64,000 nucleotides of DNA, taken from NCBI RefSeq assembly GCF_947179515.1, contig NC_067490.1, positions 33,654,925 through 33,718,924 of the forward strand, written 5' to 3'. Positions 35,515 to 47,100 of the stretch are shown in pieces. This DNA comes from Apodemus sylvaticus. Lineage: Eukaryota; Chordata; Mammalia; Rodentia; Muridae. Position numbers and translations under genes: made by a program. The number at the start of each line of letters is the position of its first letter. Position 1 is the first letter of the stretch. Under the pieces are notes generated by a model, which did not search any database, was not told the origin of the DNA, and was given only the letters and a program-made list of their open reading frames with translations.

Positions 35515-35827
35515 TTTCTTTAAAGATTTATTCATTTATTATGTATTTGAGTACATGTAGCTGTGCTGATGGTTGTGAGCCATCATGTGGTTGCTGGGAA
35601 TTGAATTTGGAACCTCTGCTTGCTCCCGTAGGCCCCACTCGCTCGGGCTTAAAGATTTTATTTATCATTATATCTAAGTACACTGTAGCTGTCTTCAGAC
35701 ACTCCAAAAGAGGGAGTCAGATCTCGTCACAGATGGTTGTGAGCCACCATGTAGTTGATGGGATTTGAACTCAGGACCTTTGGAAGAGCAGTCAGTGCTC
35801 TTAACCACTGAGCCATCTCTCCAGCCC
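35515..35827 (-). mobile_element. B2 SINE dimer inserted as one unit
   Basis: Read on the - strand: a full B2 head (GGGGCTGGAGAGATGGCTCAG at 35827 leftward), its body and a first A/T-rich tail near 35645. A GC-rich linker GAGCGAGTGGGGCC follows, then a second B2 lacking its 5' end, with its own tail near 35520. Perfect 14-bp target duplications flank the whole, so both halves arrived in a single retrotransposition. Confidence 0.85.
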
Positions 35828-35841
35828 CTATCTGTGCTTTC
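35828..35841. repeat. Target site duplication, right copy
   Basis: CTATCTGTGCTTTC, the partner of 35501-35514. Confidence 0.85.
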
Positions 35842-36114
35842 ATCTTTACAATTCTCTATGCTCACATGTCTTTCTTGGTTCATTTTTTTTTCTTTTTCGT
35901 AAGGTCTTGGGTCATCATCACAGTCATTCATCTTACTGAGCACCTCGGGCAGGATCTTGACTATAAGCTGAGACACTGAGGTTTTGAAAGCTGTACTTCC
36001 CTTGTCTAAATCGATTGCAAAACTCTCTGGCCGGGTTTGAGCTACAAAGGCAAACTGTCTCATTTGCTGCTTTGTGTTTCTAAAAAGCTGGGAGACTTTC
36101 GATTGTTGAGCCAT
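35842..36114 (-). pseudogene. Unrecognised short ORF, possible retrocopy fragment
   Basis: On the - strand an ATG at 36114 opens about 90 codons before the B2 insertion. The protein begins MAQQSKVSQLFRNTKQQMRQ and continues with FAFVAQTRPESFAIDL, LIVKILPEVLSKMND and an acidic CDDDPRPYEKEKK stretch. The composition is protein-like (no low complexity, few rare residues), and an A-rich run encodes the lysine-rich end at about 35886-35901. I cannot name the protein. It could be a piece of a processed mRNA copy whose tail starts at the A-rich run, or a chance frame. The B2 dimer interrupts its end and supplies the last residues of the open frame. Confidence 0.3.
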
Positions 36115-36115
36115 A

Positions 36116-38001
36116 CTCTGAGGCCATCTACATTCTCCCAGAATTAGATATCCATCTTTAAATACTTATTTGGGCATATTATCTCATTTAATCACTCAAA
36201 CAACTTAGATAAGCAACACATCTTATCTAGGCTCACAGAAAAGCAAATTGAGGGATAAAGAAATGAAGAACACGTTGGCCAAGGTCACAAGTATGGATTG
36301 AAACAGAATTTAAATTGCCCCCCTGATACACACACCTCTACTTGACCCTGAAGATCTATTTTTCCCACTACGCTAAGCTGCCTTTCATCCAGAGCCTGGG
36401 GACTTGCAGGCTATCATGAGGTTGCATTAGGAAATAAGGAGTGCAGATAAATCCCCCCGAAGTGTTCTGTTCCTAAAAGCATACAGAAAACAAACCTCAA
36501 ACCCAAAGACATTTTTGCATCAGCCAAGAGAAGATGGAAGGAATTATCATATGCTTATATGATTACCTGGGTAACCTTGCCAGCGCTCTGTAAGTGCATA
36601 GTGATCAGCCAGGGCGGTGGGAGGAGTTTTTTAGATATGGGCATTTTTCATTTGCCCCTATGATTTACTCAGCTTGGTATGTGGAGAAGGAAATGGCTTC
36701 TGTCTACTTGGCATAACAATAAACTCCCAAAAAAAAGAAAAGAAATCATTTCACTCATGTTTAGGTATCACATTTTAACCCTTCTTCAATCTAGGTGTAT
36801 CTATTTCTGTGTTTGTAGCCCCCAGGAGAATAGGCCAGGAATTCTCATGTGCTGAGAGCAACGTGGAGGTCTGTGTTAGGCAGGAGGATGATCCTGAAGA
36901 GGTAGAGTTAATGTTTGACAAATGTCAAACACAAATGGCTATTGATTAGCCAGAGGGATCATTGACAAAAACAATATTAAGACTTTCAGGGGACTGCTGA
37001 CTATTACCAGAGTTCGCTTTTGTAATATTTGAGGGGAGAGCAAAGGCAGATCTTGGTTCCCTGAGGTTGGGGTAGCTTGACACTTTTCTAATTTCTAAGG
37101 GCATCTGTAGCTTTCTAGTGCCATCATGTGGTCACTTCTCAATTTGTTCAAAACCCCTGCTAGAGCCTGACCTGGTAGAGAGAAGCTATATGATTTACAC
37201 AGCAGCCTGTTAAGATGTCTTAACACTTAACTGGCTGGTACCACATCTGATATTCAGTAACAGTGTACACACACTGGAAAAGAGTTAGGTAAGGAATTCC
37301 TGAAGAGCTCCCTGGAAGTGGAGTGGGTAGAACCAAGAGAATGCAAGCCTTAGGGTGTGATCATGTAGTCACAAAATGGGCTGAGAAGAAATGTATCCAC
37401 TGAGATATGGTCACACTGATGGGCCAGGGCTCAAAACACAGTATAATCCCTGAAAAGGAATATTCAACAAAGGTATGCATGGGTTGCAACCGTCACATCA
37501 TGAAAGGAAAATGAAGAAAGAACCTGAGCTGAAATCCAGTTACCTAGCCTGGTCAGTGGCTTTTAGGAGAACCCGTTCTCCCTTACACTCCTTCAAGAGA
37601 TGGCCTGAGTTGTTAGAGCCTTTCCTGCATGCTTCTCTAGGCAAAGGTTCCTGTTGAGACTTCCTACTGTGCCCTTTACTTCCAGAAGGGAACAGAATCT
37701 TTACAACAACGTGAGTCAATGAGGTCTGGAGTCGCATTTTTGGGGGTGGGGTGGAAGAATAAAACAAAATGTGAAGGAGGAGAAGCAGGTCGCAGGTTCT
37801 GTGCAGATGAGCAAAGCCAAAGCAAACAAGAAAAGTGAAACTCTGTGCTTTTGAGCCAGTTACACAGAAGAAGTCATCCGTTGTCCCTTGGGTGTTGGCA
37901 AATGTAGGTTGCTTTGGATGCAAGTGTAGGTTGCTTTGTAGTAGAAGAGATAGAAACTCCTGATGTCCTGACATGAACGTGGTGAGAGGAAGCTTCCATA
38001 G
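36116..38001. other. Intergenic, nothing recognised
   Basis: No gene or repeat recognised. The 163-codon - strand ORF at 37540-38031 has no recognisable domain. Confidence 0.45.
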
Positions 38002-38013
38002 AAGAGGCTGGAA

Positions 38014-38533
38014 CATGTGATAAGGATACATGCTCCACTATGTTCATAGCAGCCCTATTTACAATTGCCAGATGCTGGAAAGAACCCAGGTGTCCCTCAA
38101 CAGAAGAGTGGATGCAAAAAATGTGGTATATATACACAATGGAGTACTATTCAGCCATTAGAAACAATGAATTCATGAAATTCTTAGGCAAATGGATGGA
38201 GCTGGAGAACATCATACTAAGTGAGGTAACCCAGTCTCAAAAGATTAATCATGGTATGCACTCACTAATAAGTGGATATTAGCTTAGAAAACTGGAATAC
38301 CCAAAACATAATCCACACATCAAATGAGGTACAGGAAGAATGGAGCAGTGGCCCCTGGTTCTGGAAAGACTCAGTGTAGCAGTATAAGGCAAAACCAGAA
38401 CAGGGAAGTAGGAAGGGGTGGATAGGAGAACAGGGGGAGGGAAGGGGCTTATGTGACTTTTAGGGAGTGGGGAGGGCCAGAAAAAGGGAAATCATTTTGA
38501 AATGTAAATAAAAAATATATCGAATAAAAAAAA
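38014..38533 (+). mobile_element. 5'-truncated L1 3' end
   Basis: Homologous to bases 61974-62475 of the full L1 below. It keeps an open frame from 38040 to 38282 encoding the ORF2 C-terminus (MFIAALFTIARCWKEPRC through QKINHGMHSLISGY, with the natural TAG stop). The 3' UTR follows and the A-rich end reads AAATAAAAAATATATCGAATAAAAAA. It is flanked by a 12-bp target duplication with one mismatch: AAGAGGCTGGAA at 38002 and AAGAGGTTGGAA at 38534. Confidence 0.92.
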
Positions 38534-38545
38534 AAGAGGTTGGAA

Positions 38546-38915
38546 GTGGAGCATTCTATGTGATTGGTCGGGAAGTGAGAGTGTATTTGCCCTCTGTGGC
38601 TGTGATACTTCCTCAGTTGGAAGTGAGGGCCAAACTCAGAGAATAGGGCTATTCAAGTCCTCACCATGTGGCACTGATTGTAGAAGTTTTGCATGCTTCC
38701 TAATTGTCAAGAGCAATAGACCCTTGGCTTCCTACAAGCCTGATTTTATAGAGGGGCTAGAGTAGTCCATTTTCATAGTTAGTTTTGTTTTTGTTTTTGT
38801 TTTTAACTCTGAGCAGCTACAACTCAATAATCTGCCTAAAAGCAAGTGGTCAGTGCTAGGAGACCTCCTTTTTGAGTCAGAGAACAAACTGACACAAGAC
38901 TCCAAATCTGTTCAT
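38546..38915. other. Intergenic, nothing recognised
   Basis: No gene or repeat recognised apart from a short (GTTTTT)n tract near 38783-38802. Confidence 0.5.
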
Positions 38916-39235
38916 TACTATTGCTGCAACAAACTATCTGACAAAGAAATGTAGAAAAGGGGAAATGTACTTTAGCTCACAGTTTCAGATAATGATCATC
39001 TAGATTCATTGCTTTAGGCCTGAGGCAAGACATAATATCAACGCAGCAGGGAGTGCTCCCCTAAAGCAGGAAGGAAGAAGCTAGGGCTAGATCTGACCTC
39101 TTAGCACATGCCCTCAGCCTCCAGTGAACCACATTGTGAAGTGTCACACCTGACAAACAGCAAACTCACTGGGGGGCCACGTCTTTAACACAGGATCCTG
39201 TGAAGATATTTAACGTTTGAACCACTGTGTCACCC
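38916..39235 (+). repeat. Worn rodent medium-reiterated repeat
   Basis: ATTACTATTGCTGCAACAAAC, TATCTGACAAAGAAATG, TTTAGCTCACAGTTTCAG, GAAGGAAGAAGCTAGG, CCTCCAGTGAACCAC and GGATCCTGTGAAGATATTTAACGTTTGAACC. The order matches the TTGCTGTGACAAAAC-type family, but divergence is high. Confidence 0.45.
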
Positions 39236-40239
39236 TATCTGGTCAGAATCAAGCCTTTGAGTGTACAGGACCATGATGAAAACCACTGGTAAATGCTCAG
39301 TGAATCAATGACTCAGACCAATAGCACAGATGGACTTACGCTAAGCTCTACCTAGCCACTAGCGTATGGCCAAGCAGTGCGGTTATCTGCAGCCTCAGTC
39401 ATGGAGAAGGTACTGTAAGAGATAAATGTCAGGGAAAGTAAAAAGTGCCACTAGGGTTGGTGGGAGCAGTGTAAGAGCAGTTGATGTGGTAGACATCTGG
39501 GGGAAGATGAAAGATGGGAGATGAAAGGAAGTCGCAGTCATTTGTCAGTGTCTTTGTGCTAGCCTGATCCAGGTCAGAAGCTCTGGTTGACTTTCTAGAT
39601 ATGACCACAAGCTGGAAAGAGCAGAGGACTTTGCGCACAAAGCTGGAGGTGCTCATCTCTAAGGAGGAGCTTTTCATTTCTTTTGCATCTCTGGGGATCC
39701 AACTCCAGGCCTTACTCATGGCATCTCTAGGAGGGAAAGCCATGTGGGCTCATATCACATACAGCTGACATAATCCTAAACTGTGCAGAAGCAAAGCTAT
39801 GGTGCTTTCCTCTCCTGTCCACCATTTTTAGTCCCATCTTTATAGCATTGCTCAACTAGAGGTGGACCCACACAATTCTCTTCTAAAACTGATACTTAGT
39901 TGTCAATTCTTTGTAAATTGTGCAGTGGCACAGAAAACCCCAGGTGTAGCAAAATGGATTGGACCTATAAACTATCTCTTGCAATGGTCAAGATTGGGTG
40001 TTAGCTGGAAAGGAATTAGGTTCCAGGTGGGAGTGTGTTTGTTTTTAATTTCCAACAATTTTTGAATAGGTTTCTTGAGGGCTGATATGGAAAGATAAAA
40101 CATTTCCCCAGATCTCGTGCATAATTTAAGCTCTGTCTATTTTCAGCCTGAATAGTTCCTCAATATTTTCATTTCAGTTTATCTCATAGTTGTTATTAAA
40201 CCAGTTTTGAGAAGGAAAGTATTGTGAAAAATGAATGTC
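39236..40239. other. Intergenic, nothing recognised
   Basis: No gene or repeat recognised. The 104-codon - strand ORF at 39429-39743 lacks a recognisable domain. Confidence 0.45.
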
Positions 40240-40370
40240 AAGTCATGCGTAATGAATGTCTCACATCTCTAATCCCAGCACTTGGGAGAATGAAGGAAAG
40301 GGAACTGAGAAGTTCACACTAGCCTGGGCTACAGAATAACCTTCTCTCCAAAGTAAAACTTAACAAAAAT
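40240..40370 (+). repeat. Old B1-type SINE
   Basis: TCACATCTCTAATCCCAGCACTTGGGAGAATG, TTCACACTAGCCTGGGCTACAGAATAA and an A-rich end. A worn early B1/PB1. Confidence 0.75.
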
Positions 40371-40699
40371 GGAAGACTAAATATAAATTCATAACGATCA
40401 CATTCTTCATTCTAAGCAGTCCCCCAAGAACTTCTTTTCCTACCATCAATACTGGGAGCACATTTGGAGAATTGCTCAAGGAACAGGAAAGGTTCTATCT
40501 TTCATGTCAGAAGACCTGGGTCCAACTTTCAGCTGTAAACTATGAACAAATACTCAGCCTGCATAAGCTTCAGTTCTTCTGCTGTGAAGCCAAGTGTTTG
40601 CTTCACTGAGTTGTCTTAAGGATTCAGGAGGGGGTATGCACCAAAGAGTTAACAGCATACCTGGCATGTGATAAATAATACATGTTAGCCGCCACTACT

Positions 40700-40792
40700 A
40701 CCATCATCAACAGCTATACCATCAGTGTCATCATCATTGTCATCATCATCATCATCAGTATCATCATCATCAACCCCACCACCACCATCATT
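40700..40792. repeat. (ATC)n trinucleotide repeat, imperfect
   Basis: Interrupted CAT/ATC units, passing into ACC units at the right. Confidence 0.9.
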
Positions 40793-42905
40793 TTCCCTTA
40801 AAGCGGGGTGACCAGTACACAGTTCCTTCTATTAGCTAGTTCACAAAGCTTTCCCACTGTAAGTATACACAGGAACGATGGTCAGAACATACTGAGGGTG
40901 AATGTTACAAAGCATATGCATGCGACTTAAAATGCCCAGTCAATGGAGTTAATGTGTCTCATGTTGAAAGACCAAATCAATAAATCAGTGTTGCAGGAAT
41001 TTCCCTGTCCAAGTGCGTTAGGACAGTGGGAGGCCTGTAACTGGCCAGGGAAAAGGGAGGCAGAGCTAAGAGTCAAGGAGAGAGGAGCTTTTCAGTGTAA
41101 AGAGAGGAAACAAGAGGGCTGCTGATGTGTATGTACCTGCATGGTCATTTCCAGTCACAAGTAGCTATGATCCCACAAGGTTAGAAATATCAGTGTAAAG
41201 CATTTATCATTATCAATTGGCTCCGAACTTTCTGTATTGGCATCTTGTAAATAGTGATGTTGATACATAAATCTGATAGGTTAACTAAGCTTCAAGAGTC
41301 TTGTTTCTACCGGGTAATTAGGTGTTGAGATGGCTGACCATGGGGTGCATGGGCAATGCATTGTAGCAAGAAGAACTAGGGGAGGGGGGCACTGGAAAGA
41401 TGGCCTGGTAGGATCCCTGTGGTCTGACATGGCCAGAGAGTTGGAGGGCCGTCAGGAGCGTGGGAGCGTGGTCCTGTACCGTGGACAGTTGGCAAGTTCG
41501 ATTTTTATTATTTCCCACAGCAACTAAGTGTCAATCAACTTGGGGTTTTTATTTTAATATTGCCCACTCTGTCATAGGTCTTAGGTTCTCTGAGGCTCTT
41601 TTTCTTTGAGAAGGAACTGAATCAGTCAGAATACCAACAGAAAAGAGTGAGAACCCAAAGGAGTGGATAAGGAGTTTAACAATAGCACTGTTTACAGAAG
41701 CGGGAAAAGGCAAAGTTGGAAAAAGGGGGGAAAGGTCATAACAGAAGGTTGCTATAGCAATAAAGACAGAAGGGCAAAAAGAGGAAGCTGTTGCCAGAGA
41801 CCTAAGATAGCTATTGTAATGAAAGGACCTTGAACCTCATTCCCCTCTGGAACCAACAGTGATGGAGCAGAGACAGTGCCCTCTATCAATAGGCTTTCTA
41901 CCTACCTGTTTCCCGAAGCACCTCGTAGAAACCGAGGCCAGTTGGTAATCTAAAAGGCAAGGGGACCAAGGACCCATTCATCCAACATTATGTTTAGAGA
42001 TCTATATGACACCTCTGAACCCCTTAAACTCTTGATAGGCCAATTTGTAAATGTCAAATGAATCAACTTCCAGTGTGTTTGTGATTGGGTGTGTAAAACA
42101 CTTTTCATTAAATCAAAGATATTGTAGGTAGATTTAGTACCCCTAATGACTAAACATTAACAGTTTGACTTAAGCTACCGTAATGTGCTTGGAACACTTA
42201 GCCTGAATTGGACATTATGAAAGGTTATCTACCACGTATTGCTTGCTGGGGGAGGGGGGGACACAGTCAAAATACAATATGTACTGAATGTATATCTCTT
42301 TCCTAGGAGAGCCATTGAAAATTATGGCTATATAATGGCATGTCCCTACCATGTAGAGCACAGAGACAACACCCCCAACTGACCAGAGGACACATCCCAA
42401 GAGTTAGCAACTCAACACTTGACTCTCGTAAAGGAAGGAGAGAAACTATAACAAAACTTTTCCCTAGTTGCCCATGCAGCCAATAAGCAGAATAATTTTA
42501 TAGGTAAAGGGGAAGGCATTATGACTTCCATCTTAACTTTCATGCCAGCATAATTAGAAGGTGATGTAATTTACATGACTCACTGACCCACAAAGGAGAT
42601 CTTTTTGAGAGAACACAGGCCTCTCACAGAAGCAGGTGCTGAACACCTGAGTCAGCTTCCACTCACAACAATTTGGAATAATGGTGGCAGATGTACACCT
42701 ATGAAGGCAAAGCCATCCTTTGTCAGTGCCATGAGCATCCAAAGCCCATTGGAGTAAGGCAGACAACCCCTCCATAGAGAAAAATTCCAACCAGACTGAA
42801 ATTTTAAGTGATGAAAGCGGTTTGTCTTTCTCGCTACTATCTTACAGCATGGCCAACATAACAATCCCATTATGAGAGCAAGCCCTGTCTGTACCTCTCT
42901 CAAGC
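40793..42905. other. Intergenic, nothing recognised
   Basis: No gene or repeat recognised. Overlapping ORFs at 41318-41527 and 42554-42903 on both strands are taken as chance. Confidence 0.45.
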
Positions 42906-43345
42906 TAATTTTTCATTGTAGTAAAATGCACATAAAATGTACCATCTTAATCATTTTTAAGTGTACAGTTGAGTGGTGTTAAGTACATTCTCATTGTTGT
43001 AAAACCAACCTCCAGAACTCTTTCATCTTGGAGAATGGACATTCTACACTCATTAAGCAATTTTCATTTCCATCTGGCTTTGATTTCTCTATACCACTCA
43101 CTTAAATGGTGTCATATGTTATTTTTGTGAGCGGCTCATCTTACTTAGCAAAATGTTCCAGGGGGTCATTGAAGTTGTTGCAGGTGTCTGAATTTCGCTC
43201 TTTTTTAGGATTGAACAGTATGTCATTGTATGGTCACATCTTGCTTATTGGTTCGCCTGTTGTAGCTTACTGAGGTTGTTTCTACTTCTTAACTATAATT
43301 CATACTGTGTGACCATATATTCAAATATAAAAATACAAAATCTTG
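42906..43345 (-). mobile_element. Ancient mammalian-wide L1 3' end
   Basis: Antisense blocks typical of L1M elements: ATAAAATGTACCATCTTAATCATTTTTAAGTGTACAGTT, GTACATTCTCATTGTTGTAAAACCAACCTCCAGAAC, CTTTTGCTTTG-like middle, CTTAGCAAAATGTTCCAGGGGGTCATTGAAG and GGATTGAACAGTATGTCATTGTATGG. Confidence 0.8.
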
Positions 43346-43565
43346 CCAAAAGACTGTTTTGAGTTCCTTGAGTATGCTCACAAATTGAAGCACTATTATA
43401 TGAGCTTTTTCTTCACTCTCATTCTTATCTTTTCTGGGGCTTTATATTACTTGATTTTTCTGAACAGAACAATGTAGGTTCCTTCTGTATTCCATAAAAT
43501 AGGGTCATGCAGAGAGAAGAATCTGACACTTGGCATCCTAGCTTCAGGGTTTCAGTTGCCATTTT

Positions 43566-43645
43566 TGGGCTGGGAATATATCTCAGTGGTAGGACATTTA
43601 CCTAGCATGTGTGATGCCTTAGGATAATCCCAAGTACAACCAAAG
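43566..43645 (+). repeat. Worn ID-type SINE
   Basis: GGGCTGGGAATATATCTCAGTGGTAGGACATTTACCTAGCATGTG matches the tRNA-Ala/BC1-derived ID core with several changes; an A-rich tail follows. An old copy, not one of the young rat-type IDs. Confidence 0.8.
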
Positions 43646-44127
43646 GAAGAGGCCAAGGACTGGTGGTGGATAAAAATAAAACAAACCCACTTTAACCCCG
43701 TAAAAGCTATGTATTCTTAGTATGTTCTTTAATGTCCCAGAAACCTGCGTTTTCTCCCATGAGTGCACTCCTCAGATGATTGGTCTCCTAGGAGCATCAT
43801 AACACAGTGTCATACTGTGTGTACTTTGGAATATACTTTTCACAAATCTAGATGCCAAAAAAATTCTTTAATCAAGCTGTCAGTGAGACTCAATTTTTTT
43901 GTTTTGTTTTCTTTTTTCTTTTTTGGTTGTTTGTTTGTTTTTGCTTTCTTTTTCTTTATTTGAAAACTCAGAAGGAAAAATCTTTTTTTTTATTCGATTT
44001 ATTTTTTATTTACATTTCAAATGATTTTCCCTTTCCTGGCTCCCCACTCCCCAAAAGTCCCATAATCCCTCTTCCCTCCCCCTGTTCCCTTTTCCACCCC
44101 TTCCCACTTCCCTGTTCTGGTATTGCC

Positions 44128-47100
44128 CTATACTGCTGCATTGAGCCTTTCCATTGTGTAAATATACCACATTTTTTGTATCCATTCCTCCGTTGAGGGA
44201 CACCTGGGTTCTTTCCAGGTTATGGCTGTTACAAATAGGGCTGCTATGAACATAGTGGAGCACGTATCCTTATTACATACTGGAGAATCCTCTGGGTATA
44301 TGCCCAGGAGTGGTATAGCAGGCTCCTCCGGAAGTGACATGCCCAGTTTTCTGAGGAACCGCCAGACTGATTTCCAGAGTGGTTGTACCAATTTGCAACC
44401 ACACCAGTGAATAGAGGAGTGTTCCTCTTTCTCCTCATCCTTGCCAGCACCTGCTTTCTCCTGAGTTTTTGATCTTAGCCATTCTGACTGGTATGAGGTG
44501 AACTCTCAGGGTTGTTTTGATTTGCATTTCCTTAATGACTAATGATGTTGAACATTTTTTAAGATGCTTCTTGGCCATCCGAAATTCTTCAGGTGAAAAT
44601 TCTTTGTTTAGCTCTGTACCCCATTTTTAATAGGGTTATTTGGTTTTCTGGGGTCTATCTTCTTGAGTTCTTTGTATTTATTGGATATTAGCTCTGTCAG
44701 ATGTAGGGTTGGTGGAGATCTTTTCCCAATTTCTCGGTTGCCGATTTGTCCTTTTGATGGTGTCCTTTGCCTTACAGAAACTTTGTAATTTTATGAGGTC
44801 CCATTTTTCAATTCTTGATCTTCGAGCATAAGCTATTGGTGTTCTGTTCAGGAACTTTTCCCCTGTGCCCAAGTCCTCAAGGGTCTTTCCCAGTTTCTTT
44901 TCTATTAGTTTCAGTATGTCTGGTTTTATGTGGAGGTCCTTGAACCACTTGGAGTTGAGTTTAATACAAGGAGATAAGGATGAATCAATTCGCATTCTTC
45001 TGCATGCTGACCTCCAGTTGAGGTCACCATTAGTTGAAAAGACTATCTTTTTTCCACTGGATGCTTTCAGCTCCTTTGTCAAAGATCAAGTGGCCATAAG
45101 TGTATGGGTTCATTTCTGGATCTCCAATCCTATTCCATTGATCTGCCTGCCTGTCACTGTACAAATATCATGCAGTTTTGAACACTATTGCTCTGTAGTA
45201 TTGCTTGAGGTCCAGGACACTGATTCCCCCAGAATTTCTTTTGTTGTTGAGAATGGTTTTAGCATCCTGGGTTTTTTGTTATTCCAGATGAATTTGTTAA
45301 TTGCTCTTTCTAACTCTATGAAGAACTGAGTTTGGATTTTGATGAGGATTGCGTTGAATCTGTAGATTGCTTTTGACAAGATGGCCATTTTAATTATATT
45401 AATCCTGCCAGTGCACAAGCATGGCAGATTTTTCCATTTTCTGAGGTCTTCTTCCATTTCCTTCTTCAGAGACTTGAAGTTTTTGTCATACACATCTTTC
45501 ACTTGTTTGGTCAGAGTCACACCAATGTACTTATATTGTTTGTGGCTATTGTGAAGGGTGTCAATTCCCTAACTTCTTTCTCAGCCTCCTTATCCTTTCA
45601 GTATAGGAAGGCTACTGATTTGCTTGAGTTCATCTTATAACCTGCCACTTTGCTGAAGTTGTTTATCAGCTGTAGGAATTCTCTGGTGGAGTTTTTTGGG
45701 TCACATAAGTAGACTATCATATAATCTGCAAATAGTGATAGTTTGACTTCTTCCTTTGCAATTTGTATCCCTTTGACTGCCTTATGTTGTCTAATTACCC
45801 TAGCTAGCACCTCAAGTACTACATTGAAAAGATATGGAGAGAGGGGGCAGCCTTTTCTAGTCCCTGATTTTAGTGAGATTGCTTCAAATTTCTCTCTCTA
45901 TTTAGTTTGATGTTGGCTACCGGTTTGCTGTATATTGCTTTTACTATGTTTAGATATGGGCCTTGAATTCCTGTTCTTTCCAAGACTTTAAGCATGAAAG
46001 GATGCTGAATTTTGTCAAATGCTTTTTCGGCATCCAATGAAATGACCAAGTGTTTTTTTTCTTTGAGTTTGTTTATGTAGTGGATTGCATTGATAGATTT
46101 TCATATATTGAACCATCCCTGCATCCCTGGGATGAATCTACTTGATCATAGTGAATGGTCGTTTTGATGTGTTCTTGAATTCGGCTGGCAAGAATTTTAT
46201 TGAGTATTTTTGCATTGATGTTCATAAGGAAAATTGGTCTGAAGTTCTCTTTCTTTGTTGGATCTTTGTGTGATTTTGGTATCAGCGTAACTGTGGCTTC
46301 ATAGAACGAGTTGGGTAGTGTTCTTTCTGTTTCTATTTTGTGGAATAATTTGAAGAGTATTGGTGTTAGATCTTCTTTGAAGGTCTGATAGAATTCTGCA
46401 CTGAAACCATCTGGTCCTGTGCTTTTTTTTGGTTGAAAGACTTTCTATGACCCCTTCTATTTCTTTAGGGGTTATGGGACTGTTTAGATGATCTATTTGA
46501 TCCTGATTTAATTTTGGTACTTGGTATCTGTCTAGGAAATTGTCCATTTCCTCCAGATTCTCCAGTTCTGTTGAGTATAGGCTCTTGTAGTAGGATCTGA
46601 TGATTTTTTTGAATTTCCTCAGTTTCTGTTGTTATATCCCCCCTTTCATTTCTAATTTTGTTAATTTGGATACTATCTCTGTGCCCTTTGGTTAGTCTGG
46701 CTAAGGGTTTATCTATCTTTTTGATTTTCTCAAAGAACCAGCTCCTGCTTTTGTTGATTCTTTGTATGGTTCTCTTTTTTTCCACTTGATTGATTTCAGT
46801 CTTGAGTTTGATGATTTCCTGTCTTCTACTCCTCCTGGGTGAATTAGCTTCGTTTTGTTCCAGAGCTTTCACGTGTGCCGTTAAGCTGCTAGTGTATGCT
46901 CTCTCCAATTTCTTTTTGAAGGCACTCAGGCCTATGAATTTTTCTCTTAGCACTGCTTTCATTGATTTGGAATCAATTTGGAATCCTCTTAGCATTGTCC
47001 CATAGATCTGGGTATGTTGAGCCTTTATTATAGGTAAATTCTAAAAAGTCTTTCATTTCTTTCTTTATTTCTTCTTTGGCCAAGGTATCTTTGAGTAGAC

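Noticed and set aside
37540..38031. 163-codon ORF on the - strand
   Set aside because: No recognisable domain and overlapped by other ORFs; runs into the start of the L1 fragment.
43890..43985. Possible 3' transduction of the - strand L1
   Set aside because: The A/T-rich stretch beyond its tail has no second clear poly(A) with matching target duplication, so it cannot be told from flanking low-complexity DNA.
44865..45329. 154-codon + strand ORF
   Set aside because: Antisense shadow of L1 ORF2.
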